Below, in pieces: positions 33,427-43,200 of a stretch of 64,000 bases of DNA. Under the pieces are notes generated by a model, which saw only the letters and a program-made list of their open reading frames with translations, did no database searches and was not told the origin of the DNA. A program made the translations under genes and the position numbers. Location of the stretch: NCBI RefSeq assembly GCF_002240355.1, contig NZ_CP016353.1, forward strand, positions 124,001 through 188,000, given 5' to 3'. Numbering within the stretch: position 1 is the first letter of the stretch; each line of letters begins with the position of its first letter. Source of the DNA: Prauserella marina (lineage in GTDB: Bacteria > Actinomycetota > Actinomycetes > Mycobacteriales > Pseudonocardiaceae).

Positions 33427-33869
33427 CCCTCTACCGACTTCTTCAGCGCGTCGAGCTGTTCCTCCCAGCCGTACGTGTTGTCCGAGACGGCGCGCTCGGC
33501 CATCGCGGAAGGCAGCGAGGCGAATCCGGATTCGACGACGTGGAGCAGGGTGCTGCCGTCCTGCCGCTCGGTGAGGGTGAACTCGACGAGCGTCGAGTTG
33601 CCTTCGCCGGGTTCGGCGCCTTCCTGCGCGCTGGCCCAGCGATAGCTGAGCAAGCTGGGGTGATCGGCCTTCTCGATCGTGATGGGGAAGCTGCCTTCCT
33701 TCGCGCTGTGCGCGACGAAGCGGTCGCCTGCTTTGGGGTCGATCGTGCCGAGGTTGCCTTCGTCGACCCAGAAGAAGGTGACGAGCGTGCTCCACACGCG
33801 CTCCCTCGTGGCATTGATGACGATGTCCTTTTCGATGCGGTCGGTGCTGCCGGATGGGTCGGAGTGCAT
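33423..33869 (-). CDS. SRPBCC (AHSA1/START-like) protein (second copy)
   Basis: 148 residues of the AHSA1-type helix-grip fold: KDIVINATRERVWSTLVTFFW, FPITIEKADHPSLLSYRW, NSTLVEFTLTERQDGSTLLHVVESGF and the closing DNTYGWEEQLDALKKSV helix. The ligand is unknown. ATG 33867-33869 has AGGAG upstream. It is the first gene of an SRPBCC-ArsR operon and is divergent from serS across 105 bp that contain two operator-like palindromes. Confidence 0.9.
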   Translation of the reverse strand: MHSDPSGSTDRIEKDIVINATRERVWSTLVTFFWVDEGNLGTIDPKAGDRFVAHSAKEGSFPITIEKADHPSLLSYRWASAQEGAEPGEGNSTLVEFTLTERQDGSTLLHVVESGFASLPSAMAERAVSDNTYGWEEQLDALKKSVEG

Positions 33870-33896
33870 GGCTGGCTCCTTCGTGACGGATTGATC

Positions 33897-33948
33897 TGCA
33901 ACTCCATGGTTGCACAAGAAAGCTAGTTGGTGCAACCGATGAGTTGCA
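33897..33948. promoter_or_regulatory. Twin ArsR-type operators between the SRPBCC-ArsR operon and serS
   Basis: Two perfect palindromes share the same arms, TGCAAC-N6-GTTGCA, at 33897-33914 and 33931-33948. Their centres are 34 bp apart, about three helical turns. The first lies 28 bp from the SRPBCC start codon and the second 27 bp from the serS start codon, so a bound repressor could affect both genes. Confidence 0.75.
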
Positions 33949-33974
33949 GATAGGTTCCGACTACCCTCGGTACC

Positions 33975-35243
33975 GTGATTGACCCCAGGACTCTGCGCGA
34001 AGACCCGGACGTCGTGCGCGCTTCGCAGCGCGCCCGAGGTGAAGACGAGGGCGTCGTCGACAAACTGCTGTCCCTCGACGCTCAGCGCAGGTCCTCCATC
34101 GCCAGTGCCGACAAGCTGCGTGCCGAACAGAAGCAACTCGGCAAGCGCATCGGCAAGGCAGGCGGTGACGAGCGCGAAGCGCTGCTCGCCGAGGGCAAGG
34201 ACCTCGCGGCCAAGGTCAAGACGGCCGAAGCCGAGCAGTCCCGCGCGAGCGACGAGTTCGACGAACTGCACCGGTTGCTGCCCAACGTCGTGCACCCCGC
34301 CGCCCCCGCGGGCGGCGAGGACGACTACACCGTGCTCAAGCACGTCGGCACGCCGAGGGAATTCGACTTCACCCCGCGCGACCACCTCGAACTCGGCGAG
34401 GGAATCGGCGCCATCGACATGGAGCGTGGCGCCAAGGTCTCCGGCGCCCGCTTCTACTTCCTGACCGGAGTCGGTGCCCAGCTCCAGCTCGGGCTGCTGA
34501 ACATGGCCGCGATGCAGGCGGCCGAACGCGGCTTCCAGCTCATGATTCCTCCAGTGCTCGTGCGGCCGGAGATCATGGCGGGCACCGGTTTCCTCGGCGC
34601 GCACTCCTCGGAGGTCTACCACCTCGCCGACGACGACCTCTACCTCGTCGGCACCTCGGAGGTGCCGCTTGCCGGATACCACTCCGACGAGATCCTCGAC
34701 CTCGGCAAGGGCGCCCTGCGCTACGCGGGCTGGTCCTCGTGCTTCCGCCGCGAGGCGGGCTCCTACGGCAAGGACACACGCGGCATCATCAGGGTGCACC
34801 AGTTCGACAAGGTCGAGATGTTCGTGTTCTGCAAGCCGGAGGATGCCGAGGACGAACACCAGCGGCTGCTCGGCTGGGAAGAGGACATGCTCACCAAGAT
34901 CGACGTGCCCTACCGCGTCATCGACACGGCGGCAGGCGACCTCGGCACCAGCGCCGCCCGCAAGTTCGACTGCGAGGCGTGGATCCCGACCCAGCAGGCA
35001 TACCGCGAGCTGACCTCGACGTCGAACTGCACGACCTACCAGGCGCGCAGGCTCGGCGTCCGCTACCGCGACGAGAACGGGCGGCCACAGACCTCGGCCA
35101 CGCTCAACGGCACGCTTGCTACGACGCGCTGGATCGTAGCCATCCTCGAAAACCACCAGCTCGCGGACGGATCGGTGCGCGTACCGGAGGCCATGCGGCC
35201 GTTCCTCGGCGGCAGGGAAGTGCTGGTGCCCACGGACCGGTAG
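33975..35243 (+). CDS. serS: Seryl-tRNA synthetase
   Basis: 422 residues, class II synthetase that charges tRNA-Ser. The N-terminal long antiparallel coiled coil (about 28-100) binds the tRNA variable arm. The catalytic core holds [19 protein letters not shown], motif 2 [20 protein letters not shown] near 255-275, [14 protein letters not shown] and motif 3 [16 protein letters not shown] near 376-391. Start is GTG 33975. It is divergent from the SRPBCC-ArsR operon. It is probably the only copy and essential. Confidence 0.97.
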   Translation: MIDPRTLREDPDVVRASQRARGEDEGVVDKLLSLDAQRRSSIASADKLRAEQKQLGKRIGKAGGDEREALLAEGKDLAAKVKTAEAEQSRASDEFDELHRLLPNVVHPAAPAGGEDDYTVLKHVGTPREFDFTPRDHLELGEGIGAIDMERGAKVSGARFYFLTGVGAQLQLGLLNMAAMQAAERGFQLMIPPVLVRPEIMAGTGFLGAHSSEVYHLADDDLYLVGTSEVPLAGYHSDEILDLGKGALRYAGWSSCFRREAGSYGKDTRGIIRVHQFDKVEMFVFCKPEDAEDEHQRLLGWEEDMLTKIDVPYRVIDTAAGDLGTSAARKFDCEAWIPTQQAYRELTSTSNCTTYQARRLGVRYRDENGRPQTSATLNGTLATTRWIVAILENHQLADGSVRVPEAMRPFLGGREVLVPTDR

Positions 35244-35341
35244 CGCTGCGCGGATCATTCCGAGTAGCACCGGTGCCCTGACGAGAGCACTACGCTGGCA
35301 CCGGCAATACGGGACGGCGACACGTACTGGGGGGAACAGAG

Positions 35342-36361
35342 GTGGCCTGCACCAAGCGGACCTCGTCAGCCGTTGGCTTGCTGCTGGTCTTGCTGGTGAC
35401 GGCGGGACTTTCCGCGTGCACGAGCATGGTCGGCGGCTCGGCCGTACCCGTCGCGGAGCAGGAGCCACCCTCGAACGAGGCGCCGCCCGGCGAGCCGTGT
35501 GCCCTGCTGAGCCCCGAGGAGGCGACCGGTCTGGGACTCGTGGCGGAAGGCGAGTTCACCGCAGGCGATCCGGCACAGCTCATGCCGCCGAACTGCGATT
35601 GGGCCCGAGCCGACCCGAACGACGATCGTTCGACGCCCAGCGTGGGCTACGAGATCGAGTTCACGATGGCCGAGTACTTCAACGGCGACGAGCCGGTGGA
35701 AACGCTGGAGTTCGGTGGCCTCGACTGGGGTCGCTACGAGGATGCGCTCGGCGGTGACTCCGTCTGCTTCCTCGCGACGGAGCTGGACAACGGCTCGTTC
35801 GTCGTCCTGGTCACGAGCGACTTCGGTGACGAGAGCAAGGCGTGCGACGTCGCGAAGGAGGTGGCGCCCTACGTCGCGTCGCACCTTCCCGGTGGTGAGC
35901 AGGCGCCGCCGCCTCCCACGACCGAGGAACCGGAGCCGAGTTCGCTCGCCACCGCCGACGCCTGCACGTTCCTCGCTCCGAAAGAAGCCGAGCAGCTCGG
36001 TTTCAGCGGCGCGCCCGAACCACTCGAAGGTCTTCCCGAGAGCGACATTCCTCCCGGCTGCCAGTGGGACGACACCGACGGCGAAGGCGGGATCAAGGCG
36101 CTCGACCTCAACGCGGGCGATCTGCCGGAGAGCGAATGGCCGTATGCGGACGAGGCGACCGAGCAGGTGAAGGCCGGCGACTTCACCTGGAACATCACTC
36201 CGCACACCGGCGGTATCGAGCCCAACTGCCAGGCGACGATGACCTTCACGGAGACCTCGTCGGTCAAGCTCGCGAGCGGCAATCTCGACGACCCGAAGAA
36301 GGCGTGCGACAAGGTCAAGGAAGCGATTCCGCTGGTGACGGCCAACCTGCCGCAGCCGTAA
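35342..36361 (+). CDS. Lipoprotein with two DUF3558 domains
   Basis: 339 residues. A signal peptide (about 8-25) ends in the lipobox LSAC, giving a lipid-anchored surface protein. Two DUF3558-like modules follow, one at about 50-185 (CALLSPEEATGLGLV, NCDWARADP, KACDVAKEVAPYVASHLP) and one at about 207-339 (CTFLAPKEAEQLGFS, GCQWDDTDG, KACDKVKEAIPLVTANLP), separated by a Pro/Thr/Glu-rich linker. Each module keeps three Cys. DUF3558 is an actinobacterial extracellular domain of unknown function. GTG 35342 has GGGGGGAAC and AGAGG upstream. Confidence 0.88.
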   Translation: MACTKRTSSAVGLLLVLLVTAGLSACTSMVGGSAVPVAEQEPPSNEAPPGEPCALLSPEEATGLGLVAEGEFTAGDPAQLMPPNCDWARADPNDDRSTPSVGYEIEFTMAEYFNGDEPVETLEFGGLDWGRYEDALGGDSVCFLATELDNGSFVVLVTSDFGDESKACDVAKEVAPYVASHLPGGEQAPPPPTTEEPEPSSLATADACTFLAPKEAEQLGFSGAPEPLEGLPESDIPPGCQWDDTDGEGGIKALDLNAGDLPESEWPYADEATEQVKAGDFTWNITPHTGGIEPNCQATMTFTETSSVKLASGNLDDPKKACDKVKEAIPLVTANLPQP

Positions 36362-36402
36362 ATTCGGTTGTCGCCTTCACTGCCGAAGGGCAGGGTTGGC
36401 GC

Positions 36403-36921
36403 GTGCTGATCCGCAGGGAAACCGCCGCCGATGTCGACGCCATCAGAGACGTGCATCGCTCGGCTTTCGCCAATTCAGAGGGAACCGAGCCCGTCGAAGC
36501 AGGGCTCGTCGACGCGCTGCGCGCGGACGTCGGCTGGTTGCCCGAGCTTTCGCTCGTCGCGCTCGACCCCGGCGACCAGACCGTGTGCGGGCACGTCGTG
36601 TGCACGAGGGGCACCGTGGCCGGAAGGCCGGCTCTCGGCCTTGGTCCGCTCGGCGTCGTCGAGCGCGGCCAGTCGCAAGGCGTCGGCAGCGCGTTGATGC
36701 ACGCCGTCCTCGGTGCGGCCGACGCGCTCGGCGAACAGCTCGTCGTGCTGCTCGGGCACACCGGCTACTACCCGAGATTCGGGTTCGTTCCGGCATCGGG
36801 ACTCGGTATCACCGCGCCAGACCCGAGCTGGGGCGACCACTTCCAGGCCAGGCCGCTTTCCTCCTACGACAGCGGGCTGCGGGGCGAATTCGGCTACGCC
36901 AAGCCGTTCACCGAACTGTAG
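36403..36921 (+). CDS. GNAT-family N-acetyltransferase (YhbS-like)
   Basis: 172 residues. IRRETAADVDAIRDVHRSAF is the N-terminal GNAT signature. The acetyl-CoA pyrophosphate loop is ERGQSQGVGSALMHAVLGAA near 90-108, and LVVLLGHTGYYPRFGFVPAS near 115-133 is the YhbS-type strand. The substrate is unknown. GTG 36403 was chosen because the fold begins there. The last 14 bp overlap the 3' end of the convergent lhgO gene. Confidence 0.88.
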   Translation: MLIRRETAADVDAIRDVHRSAFANSEGTEPVEAGLVDALRADVGWLPELSLVALDPGDQTVCGHVVCTRGTVAGRPALGLGPLGVVERGQSQGVGSALMHAVLGAADALGEQLVVLLGHTGYYPRFGFVPASGLGITAPDPSWGDHFQARPLSSYDSGLRGEFGYAKPFTEL

Positions 36922-38098
36922 TCACCGCTCCCGCGACGTACTTCGCGATCTCAAGCGCGCTCGTCGCGGCCGGAGACGGAGCGTTGAGCACGTGTACCTG
37001 GCGCGGCGCGGTCTCGATGAGGAAATCGTCGACAAGCGAGCCGTCCGGCGACATGGCCTGTGCCCTGACGCCCGAACCGTGTCTGACGATGTCGTCGTCC
37101 CCGACGGCGGGCACCAGTCGCCGCAGGCTTGCCGCGAACCGGCTGACCGAAAGCGAACGACGGATTTCCTCGTAGCCGACGGGGAAGGCGTATTTCCCCG
37201 CGAGGCGCCACGTGCCAGGGAAGAGCGCGACCTCGGCGAGGTCGGAGGCCGAGACGTCCCGCCAGCGGTAGCCCTCACGGCGTAGTGCGAGGACGGCGTT
37301 GGGACCGGCGTGCACGCTGCCGTCGAGCATCCTCGTCAGGTGCACGCCGAGAAACGGCAGCGTCGGATCGGGTACCGGATAGATCAGGCCGCGCACCAGG
37401 TGCCTGCGGTGCGGCTTCAGCTCGAAGTACTCGCCTCGAAACGGCACGATACGAGCCCGGGGAGTGAGCCCGGCCAGCCTCGCCACCCGGTCGGAGTGCA
37501 GTCCGGCGCAGTTGACCAGCACGTCCGCCTTCAGCACCTCGGAACCGGTGGCGACCTCGACGCCGCCGTTCGCGCCGGTGCGGATGCCGAGCGCTGGTGT
37601 GCCGAGCCGGAGCGACGCACCGGCCTCGGTCAGCCGCGAGACCAGTGCGGAACACACCCCTGGAAAGTCGATGACGCCGGTCGACTCGACCCGCAGCGCC
37701 CGCACACACGACACCTCCGGCTCGTACTCGCGAGCCTCCTCCTTGCCGATGAGCCGTGCGGGAACCCCGTTGGCCTCCGCACGCTCGGCCAGCACGCCGA
37801 GCGCTGGCAACTCGCTCTCCGACGTCGCGACGACCAACTTGCCGCACACGTCGACGGCGACGCCGTTGTCCTTGGCGAAGCGGACGATCGATCGGTTGCC
37901 CTCCACCGACATGCGAGCCTTGAACGAGCCTGGCTTGTAGTAGAGACCCGCGTGCACGACTCCGGAATTGTGTCCGGTCTGGTGCGCTGCCCAGCGGTTT
38001 TCCTTTTCCAGCACGGTGACGGCCGAGCCTCGTGTGCTCAGCTCGGCCGCGACGGCCAGCCCGATGATCCCGCCACCGATGACGATCACTCGACCCAC
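36908..38098 (-). CDS. lhgO: L-2-hydroxyglutarate oxidase (FAD-dependent)
   Basis: 396 residues of the DAO family. The FAD-binding motif VIGGGIIGLAVAAELSTRG lies at 5-23, followed by the conserved AAHQTGHNSGVVHAGLYYKPGS block characteristic of LhgO, and the C-terminal GSGVRAQAMSPDGSLVDDF and NAPSPAATSALEIA motifs. It oxidises L-2-hydroxyglutarate to 2-oxoglutarate and passes electrons to quinone or O2. ATG 38096-38098 lies 10 bp after the DHA2 exporter stop, so the two genes share a transcript. The 3' end overlaps the GNAT gene. Confidence 0.93.
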   Translation of the reverse strand: MGRVIVIGGGIIGLAVAAELSTRGSAVTVLEKENRWAAHQTGHNSGVVHAGLYYKPGSFKARMSVEGNRSIVRFAKDNGVAVDVCGKLVVATSESELPALGVLAERAEANGVPARLIGKEEAREYEPEVSCVRALRVESTGVIDFPGVCSALVSRLTEAGASLRLGTPALGIRTGANGGVEVATGSEVLKADVLVNCAGLHSDRVARLAGLTPRARIVPFRGEYFELKPHRRHLVRGLIYPVPDPTLPFLGVHLTRMLDGSVHAGPNAVLALRREGYRWRDVSASDLAEVALFPGTWRLAGKYAFPVGYEEIRRSLSVSRFAASLRRLVPAVGDDDIVRHGSGVRAQAMSPDGSLVDDFLIETAPRQVHVLNAPSPAATSALEIAKYVAGAVTTVR

Positions 38099-38108
38099 CC
38101 GGCGCAGC

Positions 38109-39644
38109 CTACGCCGGTTCGACCATCTTTTCGCTGTCCCCGCTCGCCGGAATTCTCCTCAGCAACAGTGCGGCGCCGACGCTGACGCAGGTGAGCACGA
38201 CAGCGCCGACAAGCACCGTGACGTGCAGCCCGGAAACGTAGGCCGTCGCCGCCGCGTCGGCCAGTTGTCCGCCGAGTGGGGCCGGAAGTCCTTCCGCGAC
38301 GGCCATCGCGCCGCCGAGGGTGTCGCTCGCCGCGCTCGCCGCCGCGTCGGGAACGCCGTCGGGGAGCGTGTCTTCCAGCCCCGACCGGTAGACGGCGACC
38401 CCGATGCTGCCGAGCACGGCCATGCCGAGCGCGCCGCCGAACTCGGTCCCCGTCTCGGAAATCGCCGAGGCCGCGCCTGCCCGTTCCGGCGGTGCGCTGG
38501 CGACGACGAGATCCGTGGCAAGCGCGATCGCGGAGCCGACGCCCACCGCGATCGCGGTACTTCCGGCGACGAGCAACGGGAGCCCGCCGTCGACGTCGAT
38601 TCCGGTGATGAGCCCGAAACCGGCCGCCGCGATCACCATGCCTCCCGCGACGAGGAACCCCGGCCGTACCCGCCGCGCGAGCAAAGCGGCCATCGTCGTA
38701 CCGATGGCCATGCCGACGAACGTCGGTGCGGACCACAGTGCCGCGGTGAACGGGCGCATGCCGAGCACGAGTTGCAGGTACTGCGCCGAGGCGAAGCTGA
38801 GTCCCATGACGGCGAACAGCGCGAGCACGCAGATTCCGATGGCAGCACCGAATTCGCGTTGGCCGAACAGCCCGAGGTCGATCATGGGATGGCTGAGTGT
38901 GCGTTGCCTCAGTACGAAAAGCACTCCGACGAGCACACCGGCCACAATGGACACGACAGGCGCGAGTGAGACACCCGACTCCGCGAACTGCTTGATGCCG
39001 TTGATCACCGGAAGTACCGCCGCGAGCGACAGAACGGCGCTGAGTACGTCGAACCGGCCGGGGTTCGGATTGACGTGCTCAGGCAGCAGGATCGGGCCGA
39101 GTACGAGCAACAGCACCATCGCGGGCACGTTGATGAGGAAGACCGAGCCCCACCAGAAATGTTCGAGCAACAGGCCGCCGACGATAGGGCCGAGCGCGGC
39201 ACCACCGGCGAATCCCGCCGTCCACAGCGAGATGGCGAGTGTGCGTTGCTTCGCGTCGTGGAACATGTTCCTGATCAACGACAGCGTGCTCGGTGCCAGC
39301 GTCGCGCCGCCGATACCCAGCAGCGCGCGTGCGACGATCAGCCACTCCGCGCTCGGGGCGTATGCGGTGAGTATCGATGCCGCCCCGAAGACGCCCGCGC
39401 CGATGAGCAGCAGGCGCCGCCTCCCGATGCGGTCACCGATCGAGCCCATGGTGATCAGCAGACCGGCGAGCAGGAAGCCGTACACGTCGGCGATCCAGAG
39501 TTGCTGCGTGCTCGTGGGCTCAAGATCGGCACTCAGGAACGGCAACGCGAAGAACAGCACGGACATGTCCATGGCGACGAGCAGGCACGGCAGCAGCAGC
39601 ACGGCGAGTCCTGCCCACTCCCGCCTTCCAGCGGTCCCGGTCAT
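38109..39644 (-). CDS. MFS drug exporter, DHA2 (EmrB/QacA) family
   Basis: 511 residues with 14 predicted membrane helices. LLLPCLLVAMDMSVLFFALPFL (helix 1 region with the DHA2 Asp), ITMGSIGDRIGRRRLLLIGA (motif A), and GIGGATLAPSTLSLIRNMF (motif C region) identify the family. It should expel cationic or hydrophobic compounds using the proton gradient. ATG 39642-39644 is the start. lhgO follows 10 bp downstream. No TetR or MarR regulator is adjacent. Confidence 0.93.
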   Translation of the reverse strand: MTGTAGRREWAGLAVLLLPCLLVAMDMSVLFFALPFLSADLEPTSTQQLWIADVYGFLLAGLLITMGSIGDRIGRRRLLLIGAGVFGAASILTAYAPSAEWLIVARALLGIGGATLAPSTLSLIRNMFHDAKQRTLAISLWTAGFAGGAALGPIVGGLLLEHFWWGSVFLINVPAMVLLLVLGPILLPEHVNPNPGRFDVLSAVLSLAAVLPVINGIKQFAESGVSLAPVVSIVAGVLVGVLFVLRQRTLSHPMIDLGLFGQREFGAAIGICVLALFAVMGLSFASAQYLQLVLGMRPFTAALWSAPTFVGMAIGTTMAALLARRVRPGFLVAGGMVIAAAGFGLITGIDVDGGLPLLVAGSTAIAVGVGSAIALATDLVVASAPPERAGAASAISETGTEFGGALGMAVLGSIGVAVYRSGLEDTLPDGVPDAAASAASDTLGGAMAVAEGLPAPLGGQLADAAATAYVSGLHVTVLVGAVVLTCVSVGAALLLRRIPASGDSEKMVEPA

Positions 39645-39720
39645 CGGTGATCACCGGTCCCGGTGAGGATGTCGTTCATGATCCCCACCGTGAAGCCGGT
39701 CGCTGACCGTTCTCGCACCA

Positions 39721-39758
39721 AGCGCTGACGAGCGCTGACGGTGCCGGGGAAGCGCTGA
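39721..39758 (+). repeat. Short direct repeats AGCGCTGACG
   Basis: AGCGCTGACG occurs twice in tandem (39721-39740) and AGCGCTGA once more at 39751-39758. Each contains the palindrome AGCGCT. The repeats lie in the 122-bp gap between the exporter start and the 3' end of the upstream membrane-protein gene, so a regulatory role at the exporter promoter is possible but unproven. Confidence 0.5.
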
Positions 39759-39766
39759 AACCGAGG

Positions 39767-40228
39767 TCAGGTCAGGACGGATCGCTTCAGCATGGTGCGG
39801 CAGTACCACCAGAAGGCGAGCGTCAGCAGCGCGATGCCGACGTCCCAGAGGTTCGTGAACGCACCGAGAGCGGCCCACCTGTCCAGGAACGCGAACGTGA
39901 TCAGCATCAGCACTACTTGGGCACTGATGGCGGTTAGTGCCACCGCGACCGCGAGCCGCGACCGGAAGAACAGCAATACCGGCGCGATGAGGCCGGCGAC
40001 GACGTTGATCGTCCAGATGATCTTGATGACCAGCGGGTAGTCGGTGAAGTAGGCGATCGCGTCATCGCCCCACCCTTGGGAGTGGATGTAGTCGACGTTC
40101 GGTTCGAGAAGGCTGAGGTAGTCCCGAGCACCGGCAAGGTAAAGCGCGAGCATCGCGATCCCGGCGGCCCAGAGATGCCATGGAGTCTTATGCCGCGTTG
40201 ATTTTCTCGCGGAGTCGGCGTTCTCCAT
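39767..40228 (-). CDS. Unrecognised four-helix membrane protein
   Basis: 153 residues with four predicted membrane helices (about 22-40, 68-90, 94-115 and 123-145). A short extracytoplasmic loop of about 35 residues after helix 1 contains LSLLEPNVDYIHSQGWGDDAIAYF. The overall layout resembles small DoxX-like or DUF-type membrane proteins, but I cannot name a family. ATG 40226-40228 is the likely start; GTG 40232-40234 is an alternative. Both lack a strong Shine-Dalgarno. It is followed 122 bp later by the DHA2 exporter on the same strand. Confidence 0.7.
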   Translation of the reverse strand: MENADSARKSTRHKTPWHLWAAGIAMLALYLAGARDYLSLLEPNVDYIHSQGWGDDAIAYFTDYPLVIKIIWTINVVAGLIAPVLLFFRSRLAVAVALTAISAQVVLMLITFAFLDRWAALGAFTNLWDVGIALLTLAFWWYCRTMLKRSVLT

Positions 40229-40278
40229 GGTCACTCATGCTAGTGATGATCTTCGCGACGGACGGCGGAAATACGCAT

Positions 40279-43200
40279 CTAACCGGATTTCAGTGCGGTG
40301 CGGATGCCTGCTTCGGCGAGTTCGAGCGCGGCGGGATGGCTCATCGCGGCGCCGGTGGCGTGCGCGGCGAGGTAGCCGGAGGAACCGAGCGCGGCGCGCG
40401 CCTGCCCCTCGACTCGCTCGACGTCGGCGTCACCGGCGACCGCGAGCCCTCGTAGCGCGGTCGCCGCACCGAGCAAGGTCGCCGCGAGCCGGGGGTCGGC
40501 AGCGACGACAAGCCCCGCGAGGGCTTCCACCGCGCCACCGGCGCCCGGCAGATCCGATCTGCCGACAGCCGAGCTGATGACGCCGCTGAAGGACTCGGCG
40601 GCCAGCCGGGACTCGCCCCTTGCCGCCGCGATACGGCCCGCCGTGATCCTCACCTGGTCGCGCACGCCGTCGAAGGAGAAGTGACCGGCTGGGCACCTGG
40701 TCAGCGCCAGCTCGCATTCACGTTCGGCTTCCGGCAGGTCACCCCGCTGCCTCGCCAGCTCCGCGAGCCCGTGATGTGCGAGTGCGAAGACGTCCATCGT
40801 CCCCGACCTCTCCGCGATCCCGGCCGCCCTGCGGTAGCCGGTCATCGCGGCGGCTCGCTCGCCGGCGTGACGCAGGGCCGTCGCCTTCACGCACAGAATC
40901 TCGGCGAGGTCCTCGGAAGCCGCGAGCTGCTCTGTCAGTTCGATGGCTTCGTTCATGAGCGAGACGCAGCGCTGATGATCACCGCGCCAGCCCGCGATCC
41001 TGCCGAGTTCGACCAGAGCGAGCGAACAGCCCCAGCGGTCGCCGAGCTCGCGGAATCGCCGTAGCGACTCGGCGAGTTCGGTTTCGGCAACCGCGACCTT
41101 GCCGCCGTACAGCGCGACCAGTGCCCTTCCGAGGTGACGCAGCGCGATGGTCCACGGCGCCCGCAGCGGCACCGTGTCGTGGCGCAGCAACAGCGAGTCG
41201 GTGACGGCGCCCCTCGGTATCCCGTTGGCCGCTCCCCACAGCAGAAGGAGGAACGGGTACTTCGGCGGAGCCGCGATGCGGTCGGCGATCTCGTCGACGG
41301 CGGCCAGATGGTCCGCGATGACAGGCCCGTCGGGGTTGCCGAGTTCGTTGAGATTGCCGCCGTAGGACGTCGACAGGACACACATCGTGTATTCCTCGGC
41401 CAGCCCTTCCGGTCCTCCTCGCGGCAGCGTCGCGAGCAGCCGGGTCGTGTGCTCCGCGCCCTCCCCGCGTCGCCCGGTCAGCCACCAGTAGGGCAGCAGC
41501 GTCGCGACGAGGCGAAGGGCGAGCCGCTGATCGGTCTCGCGAGCCCAGTCGAGCGCCGATTGCAGGTTGTCGAGTTCGGCGTCGAGCCTGCCGAGCCATT
41601 CGAGCTGGTCTCCGCCGCGAAGATAGGGCGCGGCCTGCTCCGCGAGCGCGAGGAAGCGCTCGGCGTGACCACGGCGCAGCCGGTCGGCCGAACCGGTCTC
41701 GGCGAGCCGTTCGAGCGCGAAGGCCCTGATCGTCTCCAGCATCCGGTACCGGCCGTCCGCGGTCAGCTCGACGATCGACTTGTCGACGAGATCCGCGAGT
41801 ACCTCGGGTACGGACGCGTCCTTTACTCGCGGCAGCAGCGCGCCGACCGGGGTGAGATCGGCAAGGCTCGCGCCGCCGACGAACACCGCCATTGCCATGG
41901 CCAGCTCACGTTCGCGCTCCTCCAGCAGCTCCCAGCTCCACTCGACGACCGAGCGCAGCGTGCGGTGCCGCTCGGGCGCCGTCCTGCTGCCCCTCGACAA
42001 CAAAGCGAACCGGTCGTCGAGCCTCGCTGCCAGCTCGTCGATCGGCAGTGACCGGGTTCGCGCCGCCGCGAGTTCGATGGCGAGCGGCAGTCCGTCGAGC
42101 GCACCGCAGATCCGGCTGAGTGCGGTGGCGTTGTCGCTGGTCAGCCGGAATCCGGGCAGTACGGCCGCCGCCCGCTCCACGAAGAGGGTGACCGCCGCGT
42201 ACCGCGCTGCCTCTTCGGCGTCGGCGGCAAGGGGAGGAACCGCGAGCTGGGGTACCGGAAGGAGTGTTTCGCCCGTGATGCCGAGTGCTTCCCTGCTGGT
42301 CGTGAGCAACGTGACCGAGGCGCACCTGGCGAGAAGACGCGCCGCGAGCGTGGCGACCGAAGCGACGACGTGCTCGCAGTTGTCGAGCACGAGCAGTAGC
42401 CGCCTGTCCGCGATCGCGTTCACCAGCCGGTCGAGCGGTGCCTGCCGCGCGCCCGCTCTTCGCGCGCTGAGGATGCCCTCGCGCACGCCGAGCGCGTCGA
42501 GCACCGCGCTCGCGACCTCGTCGGCAGAGCCGTGTTGCGGCACGGCGGCCAACTCCGCGAAGAACACCTCACCGCGTTGCCGGAAAGCCGCCTCGATCGC
42601 GAGCCTCGTCTTTCCTGTCCCGCCAGGTCCGGTGAGAGTGACGAGGCGTTCGGCGGACAGTGCCGCGTCGAGCCCGCCGAGTTCGGCTTCGCGGCCGACG
42701 AACCGGGTGAGCTGCTTCGGAAGGTGGGTCGTCGGCGCGGTGCCGACGTCCGTGCGCAGCGCCGCGAGGTGGGCCTCTCGCAGCGGCGCCGACGGCTCCG
42801 TGCCGAGCTGGTCCACCAGCAGCCGTCTTGCGGCATCGAAGGCCGATAGCGCTTCGGCGACTCGGCCTTCGAGGCGAAGAGCGGTGACGAGCTGGGCGTG
42901 GAAGCCTTCGCGCAACGGATATTCGGCGACGAGTTTTCGCAGCTCGCCGACCAGCCCACCGAGTTGGCCCTCCGCGAGGTCGGCGGCGATCCGGTACTCG
43001 ACGGCCGTGCACCACAGCTCGGTGAGCCTCGCCGCTTCCGGTTCCGGCACCTCAGCGGCGACGGCGCCTCGCCACAGGGCGAGCCCTGTTCGCAGCGTGG
43101 TCGCCGCGACGCCGGTGTCTCCCGCGTCGAGCGCGGCCTTGCCCCGCGTAAGCAACTGCTCGAAGGCTCCGGCGTCGATGTCGCCTTCGGCTACGGCGAG

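Noticed and set aside
35244-35341. tRNA-Ser gene near serS
   Set aside because: No cloverleaf or anticodon arm could be folded in this gap; no tRNA was seen anywhere in the window.
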